A DNA stretch of 55,209 nucleotides from Sebaldella sp. S0638 (GTDB taxonomy: Bacteria; Fusobacteriota; Fusobacteriia; Fusobacteriales; Leptotrichiaceae), in assembly GCF_024158605.1 (NCBI RefSeq), contig NZ_JAMZGM010000018.1, positions 1-55,209 of the forward strand, given 5' to 3'. A program made the translations under genes and the position numbers. Shown piece by piece: positions 23,889-32,989 of this stretch. The notes under the pieces are model-generated. The model worked only from the letters and a program-made list of their open reading frames with translations, did not search any database and had not been told where the DNA came from. The stretch's first letter is position 1. Each line of letters opens with the position of its first letter.

Positions 23889-26486
23889 GTGAGAAAAAGT
23901 TTTTATGGAAAAGTATTAAGTGCAATAGTTTGCTTAAATGCAATAGGAAATGCGCAGACTATATGGACAGAAGCTGATTTCTCTACTCCTAAGGGACACA
24001 CATGGGTTAATCCCGGGAATTATGAATATGGCGGAGATGTCTATATACAGAATACTGATCCGGTAAAATTTGCATCAGATATGAGCGGAAAACCCAATAC
24101 CGGGGTATTAAGTATAGAAAACGGGGGAAAGTTAACTGCTGACGGTGAAATCATTGTAGAACAACTTGGCCCTACTACAGGAGATGCTGTTTTGATCACA
24201 GACGGCGGAAAAGGATATTTTAACGGCGGACTTACAGCCACATTAAAAAACTCTGATAATAACTACTACGTGGTTGGTACAATAAGAGGCAATTCAGAAC
24301 TTCATGTCACAGGAAATACTAATATTTTTTCAGAATTTGAAAAAGGTTACGGCCTTTATTTAGGCGAAGGAACTATAAACAGCTTTAATAAAGACAGTAG
24401 CGGAAACGGCATTGTTAACATTTCCACAGGAGTAAGGGGTATCCACTCTATTGGAAATACAAATTTTAATCAGGAAGTACACGTAAAATTAAATGCTAAC
24501 GGTGCAACAGGTATACTGACTTTAGATACAAGTTCTTCATCAGTGACAAACTTTAGCGATAAAGTATACATTACTAATAATTCAGTAAGTAATAACACTT
24601 CTACTGCATATGGTATTGCTGTCAATAACGCAAATGGTACATTCAATTTAAATGATGGTGCAGTAATAAATTTTGGTGATACATATACAAACGGAAATGA
24701 AATTGGTTTATATTCAGGAAAAGGTACTATGAATGTACAAGGTGACCTGAGTATTAAGACAAATTCCGGAAGTATACAATCTGTTATTTATGCTACAAAT
24801 AACGGAACAATAGACATAAGAAATTCAGTAGCTGATCTGAAAGGTGACATTCTTTCCAATAACGGTGCAAGCATAACAATGGACATAAAAGACGGTTCCA
24901 AATGGGAAGGAGCATCACGTATAGGTAGTTCAGCCGCTACAGACATAACTATGACAGGAACTACATGGTACATGACAGATGATTCGGAACTGACTAATTT
25001 CAATCTTTTGGATAATTCCATAGTCTACCTGAATTCTGATCCTTCATCAGGAACATATACACCAAGAACTTTGACAATCTCAAATGACTATTTCGGGAAC
25101 AACGGAACAATAGTCTTCAACTCAGAATTAGGGGATGATCTTTCACCCACTGACAGATTAAACATTCTGGGTGATACTTCGGGAACAACTAAAGTACAGG
25201 TAAGAAATGCCGGAGGTACAGGTGCACATACCATAGAAGGAATTGAATTAATATCTGTGGGAGGAAACTCAAACGGTGAATTTGTAAAAGACGGACGTAT
25301 TGTTGCAGGTGCTTATGAATATTTCCTGAATCGCGGTAACGGTGATACAACAGATACAAGTAACTGGTACCTTACAAGCAAGATACCGTCAATAATACCG
25401 CCTATAGTAACTCCCCCTGTAATTGATCCTACAGATCCAGATCCAGTGGACCCGGTAGTTCCGCCATATGTGGAACCTCCTGTAAAACCGCCTGTATCAG
25501 GTGAGTATGTATCAGTATTCCGTCCTGAATCAGGAAGTTATATTGCCAATAATGCAGCAGCTAATACATTATTTGTTCACAGACTTCATGACCGTCTTGG
25601 TGATGCACAGTATACAGATTCAATGGCCGGTGAAGATATGGTCAAAAGCATATGGGTACGCAGCACAGGTGGTTACAACACTTTCAAAGATACTTCGGGA
25701 CAGCTGGATACCAAAGGAAAAAGTTACACAGTACAGGCCGGCGGCGATATAGCACAATGGAGTTCCAACGGTTCTGACCGTTTTCATCTGGGAGTTATGG
25801 GTGGATACGGAACTAACCATAATAAAACAGATTCAAATATAATTGACTACAGTTCTAAAGGTAAGGTAGAAGGTTATAACATAGGAATATACGGAACATG
25901 GTATTCAAATAAAAACGACAGATCCGGACTTTATGCAGACAGCTGGCTGATGTATAACTGGTTTGACAATGAAGTAAACGGTGATGAACTTGATAAGGAA
26001 ACATACAGCTCAAAAGGATTAACAGCTTCTATTGAAGGTGGTTATACTTTTGAGATCGATAAAAATTCAGATGGAAATGCATTCTTTATTCAGCCGAAAG
26101 CGCAAGCTGTGTATATGGGAGTAAAAACAGACAATCATACAGAATCGAATGGTACTATAGTGGAGCTAAACGGTGACGGAAATATTCAGACACGTCTGGG
26201 TGTGAGACTGTATACCGGGAATTCCAATTTTATAAACAGAAATGATAAAAAAGAATTTCAGCCTTTTGTTGAAGCTAACTGGATTCATAATACAAAGGAA
26301 TTCGGCGTAATTATGGATGGTGTAGAAAACAAACAAAGTAAAACAGGAGACTTGGGAGAAGTTAAATTAGGAACTGAAGTAAAATTAAATCAGAATTTTG
26401 ACCTGTGGGGTAATGTTGGATACCAATGGGGCGGCAGCGATTACAGTGATACACAGGTAACTGTGGGGTTAAAATACAGATTTTAA
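23889..26486 (+). CDS. type Va autotransporter, 865 aa
   Basis: An outer-membrane autotransporter. Residues 1-23 are a signal peptide (RKSFYGKVLSAIVCLNAIGNAQ). Residues about 25-495 are a glycine/asparagine-rich beta-helix passenger with repeated short strands. A proline-rich hinge (PPIVTPPVIDPTDPDPVDP and on to about 538) follows, then an autotransporter beta-barrel from about 590 ending VTVGLKYRF with the terminal phenylalanine. It starts with GTG behind AAGGAAG; no better start exists. The passenger probably acts as an adhesin, but no ligand domain or protease triad was recognised. Monocistronic, with its own promoter and terminator. Confidence 0.88.
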   Translation: MRKSFYGKVLSAIVCLNAIGNAQTIWTEADFSTPKGHTWVNPGNYEYGGDVYIQNTDPVKFASDMSGKPNTGVLSIENGGKLTADGEIIVEQLGPTTGDAVLITDGGKGYFNGGLTATLKNSDNNYYVVGTIRGNSELHVTGNTNIFSEFEKGYGLYLGEGTINSFNKDSSGNGIVNISTGVRGIHSIGNTNFNQEVHVKLNANGATGILTLDTSSSSVTNFSDKVYITNNSVSNNTSTAYGIAVNNANGTFNLNDGAVINFGDTYTNGNEIGLYSGKGTMNVQGDLSIKTNSGSIQSVIYATNNGTIDIRNSVADLKGDILSNNGASITMDIKDGSKWEGASRIGSSAATDITMTGTTWYMTDDSELTNFNLLDNSIVYLNSDPSSGTYTPRTLTISNDYFGNNGTIVFNSELGDDLSPTDRLNILGDTSGTTKVQVRNAGGTGAHTIEGIELISVGGNSNGEFVKDGRIVAGAYEYFLNRGNGDTTDTSNWYLTSKIPSIIPPIVTPPVIDPTDPDPVDPVVPPYVEPPVKPPVSGEYVSVFRPESGSYIANNAAANTLFVHRLHDRLGDAQYTDSMAGEDMVKSIWVRSTGGYNTFKDTSGQLDTKGKSYTVQAGGDIAQWSSNGSDRFHLGVMGGYGTNHNKTDSNIIDYSSKGKVEGYNIGIYGTWYSNKNDRSGLYADSWLMYNWFDNEVNGDELDKETYSSKGLTASIEGGYTFEIDKNSDGNAFFIQPKAQAVYMGVKTDNHTESNGTIVELNGDGNIQTRLGVRLYTGNSNFINRNDKKEFQPFVEANWIHNTKEFGVIMDGVENKQSKTGDLGEVKLGTEVKLNQNFDLWGNVGYQWGGSDYSDTQVTVGLKYRF

Positions 26487-26520
26487 TTTTATAAATATGA
26501 GATAAACTTATATAATAGAT

Positions 26521-26561
26521 AACCGGAGAATAGTGAAAATTCATTAATTCTCCGGTTTTTC
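26521..26561 (+). terminator. autotransporter terminator
   Basis: AACCGGAGAAT (26521-26531) pairs with ATTCTCCGGTT (26547-26557), then TTT. The right arm overlaps the last codons of the convergent OmpA-like gene. Confidence 0.8.
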
Positions 26562-26993
26562 AGTATTTGACACATTATCAAATTTCAATATTATCTCAAC
26601 TCTTCTGTTAAGAAATTTTCCTACCGCTGTATCATTTCTTGCCCTCGGCTTTTCATCCGCCATACCTGACAACTCTACTTCTATATCCTCTCTGAATCCA
26701 TAAAATTTCAATAATTCATATAGCTCCTCAGCTCTTTTATAACTCAATTTCTTTTTATTCTTTACTTCAGTTGTATCTGTGTATCCTACCAGTTTTATTT
26801 TTTGATTTTTTTTCAAATAATAATTTAGTATATCTGTGGTTTCTACTATGGCTGGATACTCTGACTGAGCAGGTGCTTCGCCGCCCACTCTGTATCCTGT
26901 AATTATACACATACCACTTGTTGGCATACACGCTGGAATATGCGAATACACTACTCCAAAAAATAATAAAAATGCTAAAAATATTTTTTTCAT
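26544..26993 (-). CDS. small secreted OmpA-like (peptidoglycan-binding) domain protein
   Basis: A 149-residue protein with a signal peptide (MKKIFLAFLLFFGVVYS) and a single OmpA C-terminal domain: IKLVGYTDTTEVKNKKKLSYKRAEELYELLKFYG near residues 66-99, then ELSGMADEKPRARNDTAVGKFLNRRVEIIL. This domain binds peptidoglycan in the periplasm. No beta-barrel and no lipobox cysteine is present, so how it is held at the envelope is unclear. Two cysteines (PACMPTSGMC) may form a disulfide. The start follows AAGGTGATTT. The 3' end overlaps the autotransporter terminator. Confidence 0.82.
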   Translation of the reverse strand: MKKIFLAFLLFFGVVYSHIPACMPTSGMCIITGYRVGGEAPAQSEYPAIVETTDILNYYLKKNQKIKLVGYTDTTEVKNKKKLSYKRAEELYELLKFYGFREDIEVELSGMADEKPRARNDTAVGKFLNRRVEIILKFDNVSNTEKPEN

Positions 26994-27069
26994 AAATCAC
27001 CTTATAAAATAATTTTTATCTTTATTATAACAATATATAAACACTATCTGCAATAAAAAATCAGCATTT

Positions 27070-27097
27070 AAAAAGATCTGAAAATACTCAGATCTTT
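27070..27097 (-). terminator. terminator of the aquaporin gene
   Basis: AAAGATCTGA (27072-27081) pairs with TCAGATCTTT (27088-27097), and a T run follows on the minus strand. Confidence 0.75.
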
Positions 27098-27123
27098 CAC
27101 ATATTTCTATATTTTATTGATTA

Positions 27124-27804
27124 CTAACTTTCTGTATCAAATATCAAACATTTTTTATAAACAAAACCTGCGAGTCCACCGCCCAGCAGCGGAAAAATAA
27201 TAAACAGCCATAACTGTGACAAAGCCGTAACGCTAAATAAAGCAGGCCCGAAGCTACGTGCAGGATTTACTGATACTCCGGTAATCTGTATTCCTATAAT
27301 ATGTATCATAACAAGAGTAAGTCCTATTACCAGTCCGGCAAATTTCGTATTGGAATTCTTATGTGTAGCACCCAGTATTACAAAAACAAAGATAAATGTA
27401 GCCACGAATTCAAAGACAGCAGCTGAAAATACATTATATTCTCCGCCATAACCGTAACCAAACCCGTTTTGCCCTAATCCGTCAAAACTGCTGTAATACG
27501 GCGAGCCTGAAGCTATGAGGAATATCAGTGCCGAAGCAATAACAGCACCTGCCAGCTGTGCAATAATATAAGGCAATACCTCTTTTTTCTCTATTCTGTT
27601 ACATATCCATGCGCCAATTGTAACAGCGGGATTAATATGACATCCTGATATCGATCCTATGGAATAGGCCATTGCAACAATACTAAGTCCGAAAGCAAAC
27701 GCAATTCCGAGCTGTCCCACTTCATTTTTTGCAAAAACAACAGCACCGCAGCCAAACAAAACAAGGGTAAATGTACCCAGACATTCAGCATAATATTTTT
27801 TCAT
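27124..27804 (-). CDS. aqpZ: aquaporin Z-like MIP channel
   Basis: A 226-residue six-helix inner-membrane channel. The two NPA boxes are HINPAVT (N58-A60) and SVNPARSFGPAL (N180-A182) with the selectivity arginine R183 directly after. A histidine in VMIHIIG before the second box and a compact length fit water-selective AqpZ rather than glycerol facilitators, which have a longer loop and aspartate in NPAD/NPARD. AAGGAT precedes the start. It is monocistronic. Water permeation is inferred from these residues. Confidence 0.88.
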   Translation of the reverse strand: MKKYYAECLGTFTLVLFGCGAVVFAKNEVGQLGIAFAFGLSIVAMAYSIGSISGCHINPAVTIGAWICNRIEKKEVLPYIIAQLAGAVIASALIFLIASGSPYYSSFDGLGQNGFGYGYGGEYNVFSAAVFEFVATFIFVFVILGATHKNSNTKFAGLVIGLTLVMIHIIGIQITGVSVNPARSFGPALFSVTALSQLWLFIIFPLLGGGLAGFVYKKCLIFDTES

Positions 27805-28018
27805 ACCATTATCCTTTCTCGTTAATATATTTGTATATGAAATATTATTATAGTTGTATTATAGTATAATTTTAATATCTGGTCAATAATCAAATTTTAT
27901 TTTCAATCCTTTTTTTCATATTGATATTATAAATTTTATGTAATTTTTTCCGTAAAAATCTGTTTTAAATTTTTTCAATAAATGTTATAATTTTAGAAAA
28001 GTTAAGAAAGGACTAGCT

Positions 28019-28690
28019 ATGAAATTAATGTCTGTAAATATTGGTAAAGAAAAAACATATGATTTTGATGGTTTCATTATAAAAAGCGGCCTTGAAAAAT
28101 CACCTGTTTTCGATAATGTCTTTATTCATAAATTAGGTGTAACAGGTGACGAACAGGCTGAAAAAGTAGTCCACGGCGGCGTGGATAAAGCTGTTTGCCT
28201 ATATCCTTTTGAGCATTATGAATATTGGGAAAATACATTAAACAGAAAAATGCCTGAAAACTCTTTTGGTGAAAACCTTACTGTACAGGGAATGACTGAA
28301 AAAGATGTGTGTATTGGTGATATTTTTCAGATAGGCGAAGTGGTTCTTCAGATAACTCAGCCAAGACAGCCTTGCTATAAGCTGACTTATATTCACAATG
28401 TTCCTAAAATGTCTTTTCTTTCACAGGATTCAGGCTTTACCGGATACTATGCCCGTGTTTTGAAAGAAGGAAATCTGAATGTAAATGATAAGATTACTCT
28501 GATTGAAAAAAGTCCTCATAACATAAGCGTAGAATTCACCAATCAAATTCTGCATAATGATAATAAAAATACAGAAGCTATAAAAAAGATTCTTGAAGTA
28601 AAAGAAATAGCGGCAAATTTACGAAAAAACTTTGAAAAGCTGCTAGCCGGAGAAACAATAGATCCGCGTCCAAGATTAACGGGATTATAA
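28019..28690 (+). CDS. MOSC domain protein, YiiM-like
   Basis: A 223-residue protein with a full MOSC domain: KVVHGGVDKAVCLYPFEHYEYW near residues 49-70, FGENLTVQG near 87-95, and QPRQPCYKLTYIH near 117-129 with the conserved cysteine. The C-terminal YiiM-type helical tail ends in DPRPRLTGL. The family binds molybdenum-cofactor-like pterins or sulfur species; YiiM of E. coli reduces N-hydroxylated bases. GAAAGGA precedes the ATG. It is monocistronic with a strong terminator. No molybdenum enzyme lies in the window. Confidence 0.87.
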   Translation: MKLMSVNIGKEKTYDFDGFIIKSGLEKSPVFDNVFIHKLGVTGDEQAEKVVHGGVDKAVCLYPFEHYEYWENTLNRKMPENSFGENLTVQGMTEKDVCIGDIFQIGEVVLQITQPRQPCYKLTYIHNVPKMSFLSQDSGFTGYYARVLKEGNLNVNDKITLIEKSPHNISVEFTNQILHNDNKNTEAIKKILEVKEIAANLRKNFEKLLAGETIDPRPRLTGL

Positions 28691-28733
28691 TTTTTCCTTT
28701 TACAATGTTTTATAATAAAAATATCATAATCAT

Positions 28734-28775
28734 AAAAAGAAGGAGTTCATATTTTATATGCTCCTTCTTTTTTTT
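28734..28775. terminator. bidirectional intrinsic terminator
   Basis: AAAAAGAAGGAG (28734-28745) pairs with CTCCTTCTTTTT (28761-28772), with T runs on both sides. It separates the MOSC gene from the convergent VIT/exosortase operon. Confidence 0.85.
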
Positions 28776-28857
28776 GAAAATATTATATAATAAATTCATC
28801 AAATTATTTTATATCTCTCCAAAAAAAGATAAAATCTATAAATTTTCTGATCTGATA

Positions 28858-30462
28858 TTATGATTTTTTACTATTTTTCTTTCTGTAAAAGTTTCCTTTT
28901 AAGAAAATAACAATTAATACCACTGCTGCCATTGCCAGCCAGCCTGCTTCCGACATCATAACAGACGGTGTTTCATTCCCCTTGCCGTTTAGAAATTTTT
29001 CCTGCAGTTCAAGAAGCATTTCTTCCTGTTCCTTCGTTTCCATAACTATAAAAGCTGTATTTTTCGTCAAAATCCTTTTTTGCATTGCCTCTTTAATTCC
29101 TGCGATCTGATCCTTAGCTTCTATATTCTGAATTGCATTTTTCTGCAGGACAAAAGCTTTTTCATAATCATTTCCTGCTTGTTTGCCTGATATTTTACTA
29201 TCATAGATTATTTCACTTTTATCATCATCTTTTATTACTGTCCCGTTATAATTAACAGCAGTATTTGTGATTATTCCGCCTGTTTCCTGCAATATATCAT
29301 TACTGTAAAAATCAAACGGAATCAATGATAAATCAGAATTCAGCCTGTAATAATAATCATTTTCCGGAAAAACCTTTGCTAACTGTGTCTTTTCAAATTC
29401 CACCACTCTGTTCATATTATCCGTAACCATAATAATAACAGGAAATTTCCCCTGCGGCACAGAAGAAAATATCTTCTCTACAGTATAGGCTGTATTAAAT
29501 CCTCCCTCAGATATTACTTCCGGAGTCTTTGAATTTATATCTTTTATTTCCATTGACTGATAAGACACTGCATAATATACAGGACTTTCCAGATTTTTTT
29601 CTTCTGCGTATTTTTTTGCCAGTTCAATATGCTTTTTATACGATGATTTTTTACCTGCATCTATCAAAAAGTAATATTGAGGTTTTCTTTCTATTTTTGG
29701 CAGTGATTTCTTATAATCTGCGGGAATGTACTGCAGCCCGTCCAGCTGTATCGGAGTTTTTTCTGTATTTTCAGCTTCAAGATTAATTACCTTCCCATCA
29801 ATACTAAAAGAGCCGTTCTGACTGTACATAATCTGAAAACCTGTTTTTCTCGTATATGATTTTTCAAACGGAAAAGGAAAAACTCTCAGTGACAGTTTAT
29901 TATCATTGTCATAATAGATTATTCCCGGATCTCTTTGTGTCCTTATAATACTTTCATAGGCTGTTTTTGCCGCTCTTTTATCTGTCATAATTCCACGTTT
30001 TTTTTCTTCCCCTACATACAGGTAATAATCTGTTATAAAGCTGCCGTCAGGAAGTATAAAGTTAGTCCTATATTCTCTGGGGCCGGTTTTATTCCCTGTT
30101 AGTGTTATCTCCATATCCACCCAGACCTTATATGCTCCTAATTCTTTTATATATTCCTTATCCCTTGTGGAAATCTGAAGATCAAAATCTACATTAATTA
30201 ACTTATCTTTTGCTATTACTTCAGACTCGCTTACGACTTTTTCAGGAGTAAATATTTTTTGTATTTTTTCTGCTGATTCTTCTGTAAAAACTCTATTATC
30301 AAGTACAATATACCTGTATATAGTCGATATCAGAGGAGTACCGGGATTAAAGCTGAGAAATTCCATATCTCTTGATGATCTCATAGTATTTCTTATCTGA
30401 GTTATTGATCTGTCTAATCTTTTCATATTAACTTCTTCTTGTGTATTTTCACCGGAATTCAT
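28858..30462 (-). CDS. VIT-domain protein with MSEP-CTERM-like sorting signal (exosortase K target)
   Basis: A 534-residue protein. Residues about 75-230 form a VIT domain (REYRTNFILPDGSFITDYYLY, DKRAAKTAYESIIRTQRDPGIIYYDN, LRVFPFPFEKSYTRKTGFQIMY). A von-Willebrand-A-like region follows (YYFLIDAGKKSSYKKHIELAKKY to about 370). The last 33 residues read MMSEAGW, a hydrophobic helix, then RKKNSKK: the three-part sorting signal expected for the exosortase K partner. Its ATG overlaps the end of the preceding membrane-protein gene by 14 bases in another frame, without a strong ribosome binding site. The two frames may be one gene split by a shift. Confidence 0.8.
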   Translation of the reverse strand: MNSGENTQEEVNMKRLDRSITQIRNTMRSSRDMEFLSFNPGTPLISTIYRYIVLDNRVFTEESAEKIQKIFTPEKVVSESEVIAKDKLINVDFDLQISTRDKEYIKELGAYKVWVDMEITLTGNKTGPREYRTNFILPDGSFITDYYLYVGEEKKRGIMTDKRAAKTAYESIIRTQRDPGIIYYDNDNKLSLRVFPFPFEKSYTRKTGFQIMYSQNGSFSIDGKVINLEAENTEKTPIQLDGLQYIPADYKKSLPKIERKPQYYFLIDAGKKSSYKKHIELAKKYAEEKNLESPVYYAVSYQSMEIKDINSKTPEVISEGGFNTAYTVEKIFSSVPQGKFPVIIMVTDNMNRVVEFEKTQLAKVFPENDYYYRLNSDLSLIPFDFYSNDILQETGGIITNTAVNYNGTVIKDDDKSEIIYDSKISGKQAGNDYEKAFVLQKNAIQNIEAKDQIAGIKEAMQKRILTKNTAFIVMETKEQEEMLLELQEKFLNGKGNETPSVMMSEAGWLAMAAVVLIVIFLKGNFYRKKNSKKS

Positions 30463-31537
30463 ATAGACCCATAGCTTTATTAAAATTTATGCCGTCTATC
30501 TTAAAATTTGCCGCAAGAATAAAAGGTAGAGTCAAAAATCCTATTAACGCTGTAAAAATAATAATATTATTTGAATACTTCTTTTTCAAGATCCTTATAT
30601 CTCTTATAATTTGTCTTAGCTGGACATAAAAAACAGCTGCCGGTGCGAAAACCAAAAGCCCCAGTCCGTAGACAACTATCCCCATAAAACCTATGGGAAT
30701 ATACGGAATAAAAACTACTGCAAAATAAACTATATATGCAAAACCAGCTATTTTCAGATAAAACACCAAAAGTTTTCCGGGAATGTTCTTAATATCTAAT
30801 AATAATACAAGACCATTTAGTAACGCTATTATGTCAAACCATATACTGCTGAAATCTCCCAGCACATTTCCCATCCATTTATTCAAAAACAGACCGGTTA
30901 CGGGAAGTACGATTCCTGTTATTAATACCAGAATACGGTAAAGAAGTGTGTATTCTTTTTCATCATTATCCGCCTGTATATTTTTTTTACCTTGAATATG
31001 TGACATATAAAGCTGTCTGCCTATTAAGAACAAAAATATACAGAAAAAGCCAATGGCCATTACCATGCTTAAACTATTAAAAGAAAATATTCCAAATAAG
31101 ATATAAATCACTACAGGAAAAACCACACACAGTATACTTAGTACCGTAATATCCCTTTTATCCTCTTCGCTTCCTACCCTGACAGCCTCTACTGCCAGAT
31201 AAAACATGCTAAAAGCATTGAACAGCAAATAAAAAACCGGTGCAGACATATTAAAAATCCTCAGACTTTCCCTATATAAAAAACATATCCCGAACGAAAA
31301 AACGATAAAATAGGCGAAAAGAAAAAAGTACAGCGCCTTTATCCCTATTTTTTCTTTTTGTTTATTTTTGAGATAATAACAAAATATCACAATATTCAAA
31401 ATAATTTCAAAAATAAACACAACTGAAATTTCAACTCCCGGCATCTGCCGGTTTAATATAAAACATAATGCTAAAAGTAATGCCATTATACACTGCGGCA
31501 ATATTACATAACTTAATAATTTTTTCAAATTTTCCAC
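30449..31537 (-). CDS. polytopic membrane protein, probably the N-terminal half of the MSEP-CTERM protein
   Basis: A 362-residue protein with about ten hydrophobic segments and little else. It starts 10 bases after exosortase K behind GGAAAAGGAGTGG and ends inside the start of the VIT-domain gene. From memory, exosortase K partners are usually single long proteins with a membrane part followed by a VIT part. The order and 14-base overlap here fit that protein divided by a one-base frame change near 30449-30462. The amino acids just past its stop in the other frame (NSGENTQEEVNMKRLDR) continue naturally from GINFNKAMGLYEF. Confidence 0.7.
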   Translation of the reverse strand: MENLKKLLSYVILPQCIMALLLALCFILNRQMPGVEISVVFIFEIILNIVIFCYYLKNKQKEKIGIKALYFFLFAYFIVFSFGICFLYRESLRIFNMSAPVFYLLFNAFSMFYLAVEAVRVGSEEDKRDITVLSILCVVFPVVIYILFGIFSFNSLSMVMAIGFFCIFLFLIGRQLYMSHIQGKKNIQADNDEKEYTLLYRILVLITGIVLPVTGLFLNKWMGNVLGDFSSIWFDIIALLNGLVLLLDIKNIPGKLLVFYLKIAGFAYIVYFAVVFIPYIPIGFMGIVVYGLGLLVFAPAAVFYVQLRQIIRDIRILKKKYSNNIIIFTALIGFLTLPFILAANFKIDGINFNKAMGLYEFR

Positions 31538-31547
31538 TCCTTTTCCT

Positions 31548-32042
31548 TTATGATTTTTTTTCTGATCTGTAATTTAAAAATGCATATAATCCAAGCCCTG
31601 TGCCAAAATATACCATAAGTGAAAAAATTGTATGAATCAGCTGAAAATTCTCCATCCCGCAAAAAGGTATACTTGCTGTAATTCTAAATACCGTTGCTAT
31701 ATATGCAAGAAAAACCGCTGTAATGCAAAATAACAGAATACTGCTTATTTTTTTGAAAAAACCGTCATATCTGTCTACCCGGCATATAGTAAGTATTAGA
31801 AACAAACATATAAATAATTTTGCACCAATACAGCTTTCCCCTATTATAAACAAACCGCCTGCTTCACGGTATCCTGTCCCCGGAATAAATTCGAACTGCA
31901 TGGGATACAGCAGTTTTATAGTTGAAATATGCGGTATAAGTGTAATTCTTATATCTGTTGTTAAGAATATATAAACAGCAAAAGAAACAATAGCAGTAAA
32001 TAAATAAATAATAATTTTTTCCAGCTTGATATTTTCAGACAT
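31548..32042 (-). CDS. xrtK: exosortase K
   Basis: A 164-residue membrane transpeptidase-like protein with about five hydrophobic segments. The exosortase catalytic triad is present: C71 in IGESCIGAKLF, R120 in VFRITASIPF and H137 in FQLIHTIFSLMVYF. The small size and this spacing match exosortase K. It is expected to cleave and process the C-terminal signal of its adjacent target at the outer face of the inner membrane. The start at 32042 follows AGGAG by 7 bases; an upstream ATG at 32069 overlaps the promoter. It is the first gene of a three-gene operon. Confidence 0.85.
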   Translation of the reverse strand: MSENIKLEKIIIYLFTAIVSFAVYIFLTTDIRITLIPHISTIKLLYPMQFEFIPGTGYREAGGLFIIGESCIGAKLFICLFLILTICRVDRYDGFFKKISSILLFCITAVFLAYIATVFRITASIPFCGMENFQLIHTIFSLMVYFGTGLGLYAFLNYRSEKKS

Positions 32043-32058
32043 CGGCTTACTCCTATGA

Positions 32059-32086
32059 ATTATACTCAATAAAATTTTATATCCAA
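32059..32086 (-). promoter_or_regulatory. promoter of the exosortase K operon
   Basis: The -35 box TTGGAT (32086-32081) and -10 box TATAAT (32064-32059) have a 16-base spacer on the minus strand. The leader is very short, about 10 bases before AGGAG. Confidence 0.6.
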
Positions 32087-32258
32087 AATTTCTATTCTTA
32101 ATTTATTTTATTAAGAATTTAAAAAAAGAAAATATTAAATATAAGTTACAGATATTTTATCATAAACTGCAATAATTGTGTAGCAATGAGTTTTAAAAAA
32201 TAAAACTCAACATTTTTATTTAATAATTATCAATTAAATTTATATTATATAAAAAAGC

Positions 32259-32289
32259 TTGACTTGGAGTTCACTCAAAGTGATATAGT
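32259..32289 (+). promoter_or_regulatory. MerR-type promoter of the flavodoxin/aldo-keto reductase operon
   Basis: The -35 box TTGACT (32259-32264) and -10 box TATAGT (32284-32289) have a 19-base spacer containing the dyad CTTGGAGTTCACTCAAAG. It matches the promoter at 20750-20780 almost base for base. The remaining sequence from 32087 to 32430 holds no gene. The transcript would carry a leader of about 135 bases with a small hairpin (CTGCTGCTTTGCAG). Confidence 0.85.
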
Positions 32290-32430
32290 GATAATATAAA
32301 GCCTGTTCATAAAACTTTATCTCTGTGCAAAATCTTTCAAACACCGCCGTTCTGCTGCTTTGCAGAAATAAAATATACTTACTGTCATTGTACAATTTAA
32401 AAAATAGAAAATAAGAAAGGCAGGTAATAA

Positions 32431-32913
32431 ATGGATAAAAAAATTTTAATAGCGTACTACTCTTATTCTGGTAATACAGGTGAAATCGCATCATTTATAC
32501 AAAAGCATACAGAAGGAACGCTTTTTGAGATAATTCCTGTTATTCCATATCCGCTTGGCTATAACGAAACAGTAAAGCTGACAAAACTTGAAATTAAGGC
32601 TGGAATAAAACCGGAATTAAAAACAAAAATAAATAATGTCGAATCATATGATACTATATTTATAGGTTCGCCAAACTGGTGGAGTACAATAGCTCCGCCC
32701 ATTGCTTCCTTTTTATCAGAATATGATCTTTCCGGTAAAATCATAATTCCCTTTTGTACACACGGCGGCGGCGGACATGGTTCAATATTCAGGGATATTG
32801 CCTTATTATGCCCTCATTCGGATATTCTGAACGGTTTTGAAGTTTTCGGCAAAGGAAACAGCACTGGTTCTGATAAAATTTTATCCTGGCTGAATGAAAT
32901 TGGAATTAATTAA
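32431..32913 (+). CDS. flavodoxin family protein
   Basis: A 160-residue flavodoxin-fold protein. The FMN phosphate loop is YYSYSGNTGEIA (residues 9-20); FIGSPNWWSTIAPPIASFL and CTHGGGGHGSIFRDI line the flavin site. It is a soluble FMN electron carrier or quinone/aldehyde-linked reductase partner. Its operon partner is an aldo-keto reductase, and the MerR-type promoter indicates induction by electrophiles or aldehydes. A ribosome site AAAGGCAGG lies before the ATG. Confidence 0.88.
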   Translation: MDKKILIAYYSYSGNTGEIASFIQKHTEGTLFEIIPVIPYPLGYNETVKLTKLEIKAGIKPELKTKINNVESYDTIFIGSPNWWSTIAPPIASFLSEYDLSGKIIIPFCTHGGGGHGSIFRDIALLCPHSDILNGFEVFGKGNSTGSDKILSWLNEIGIN

Positions 32914-32989
32914 AATCTTATGTTAAAATGTATAATAATTATCATTTACAAAAAATACAAATAAAATATTAGAAAGCGGGGAATTGTAT

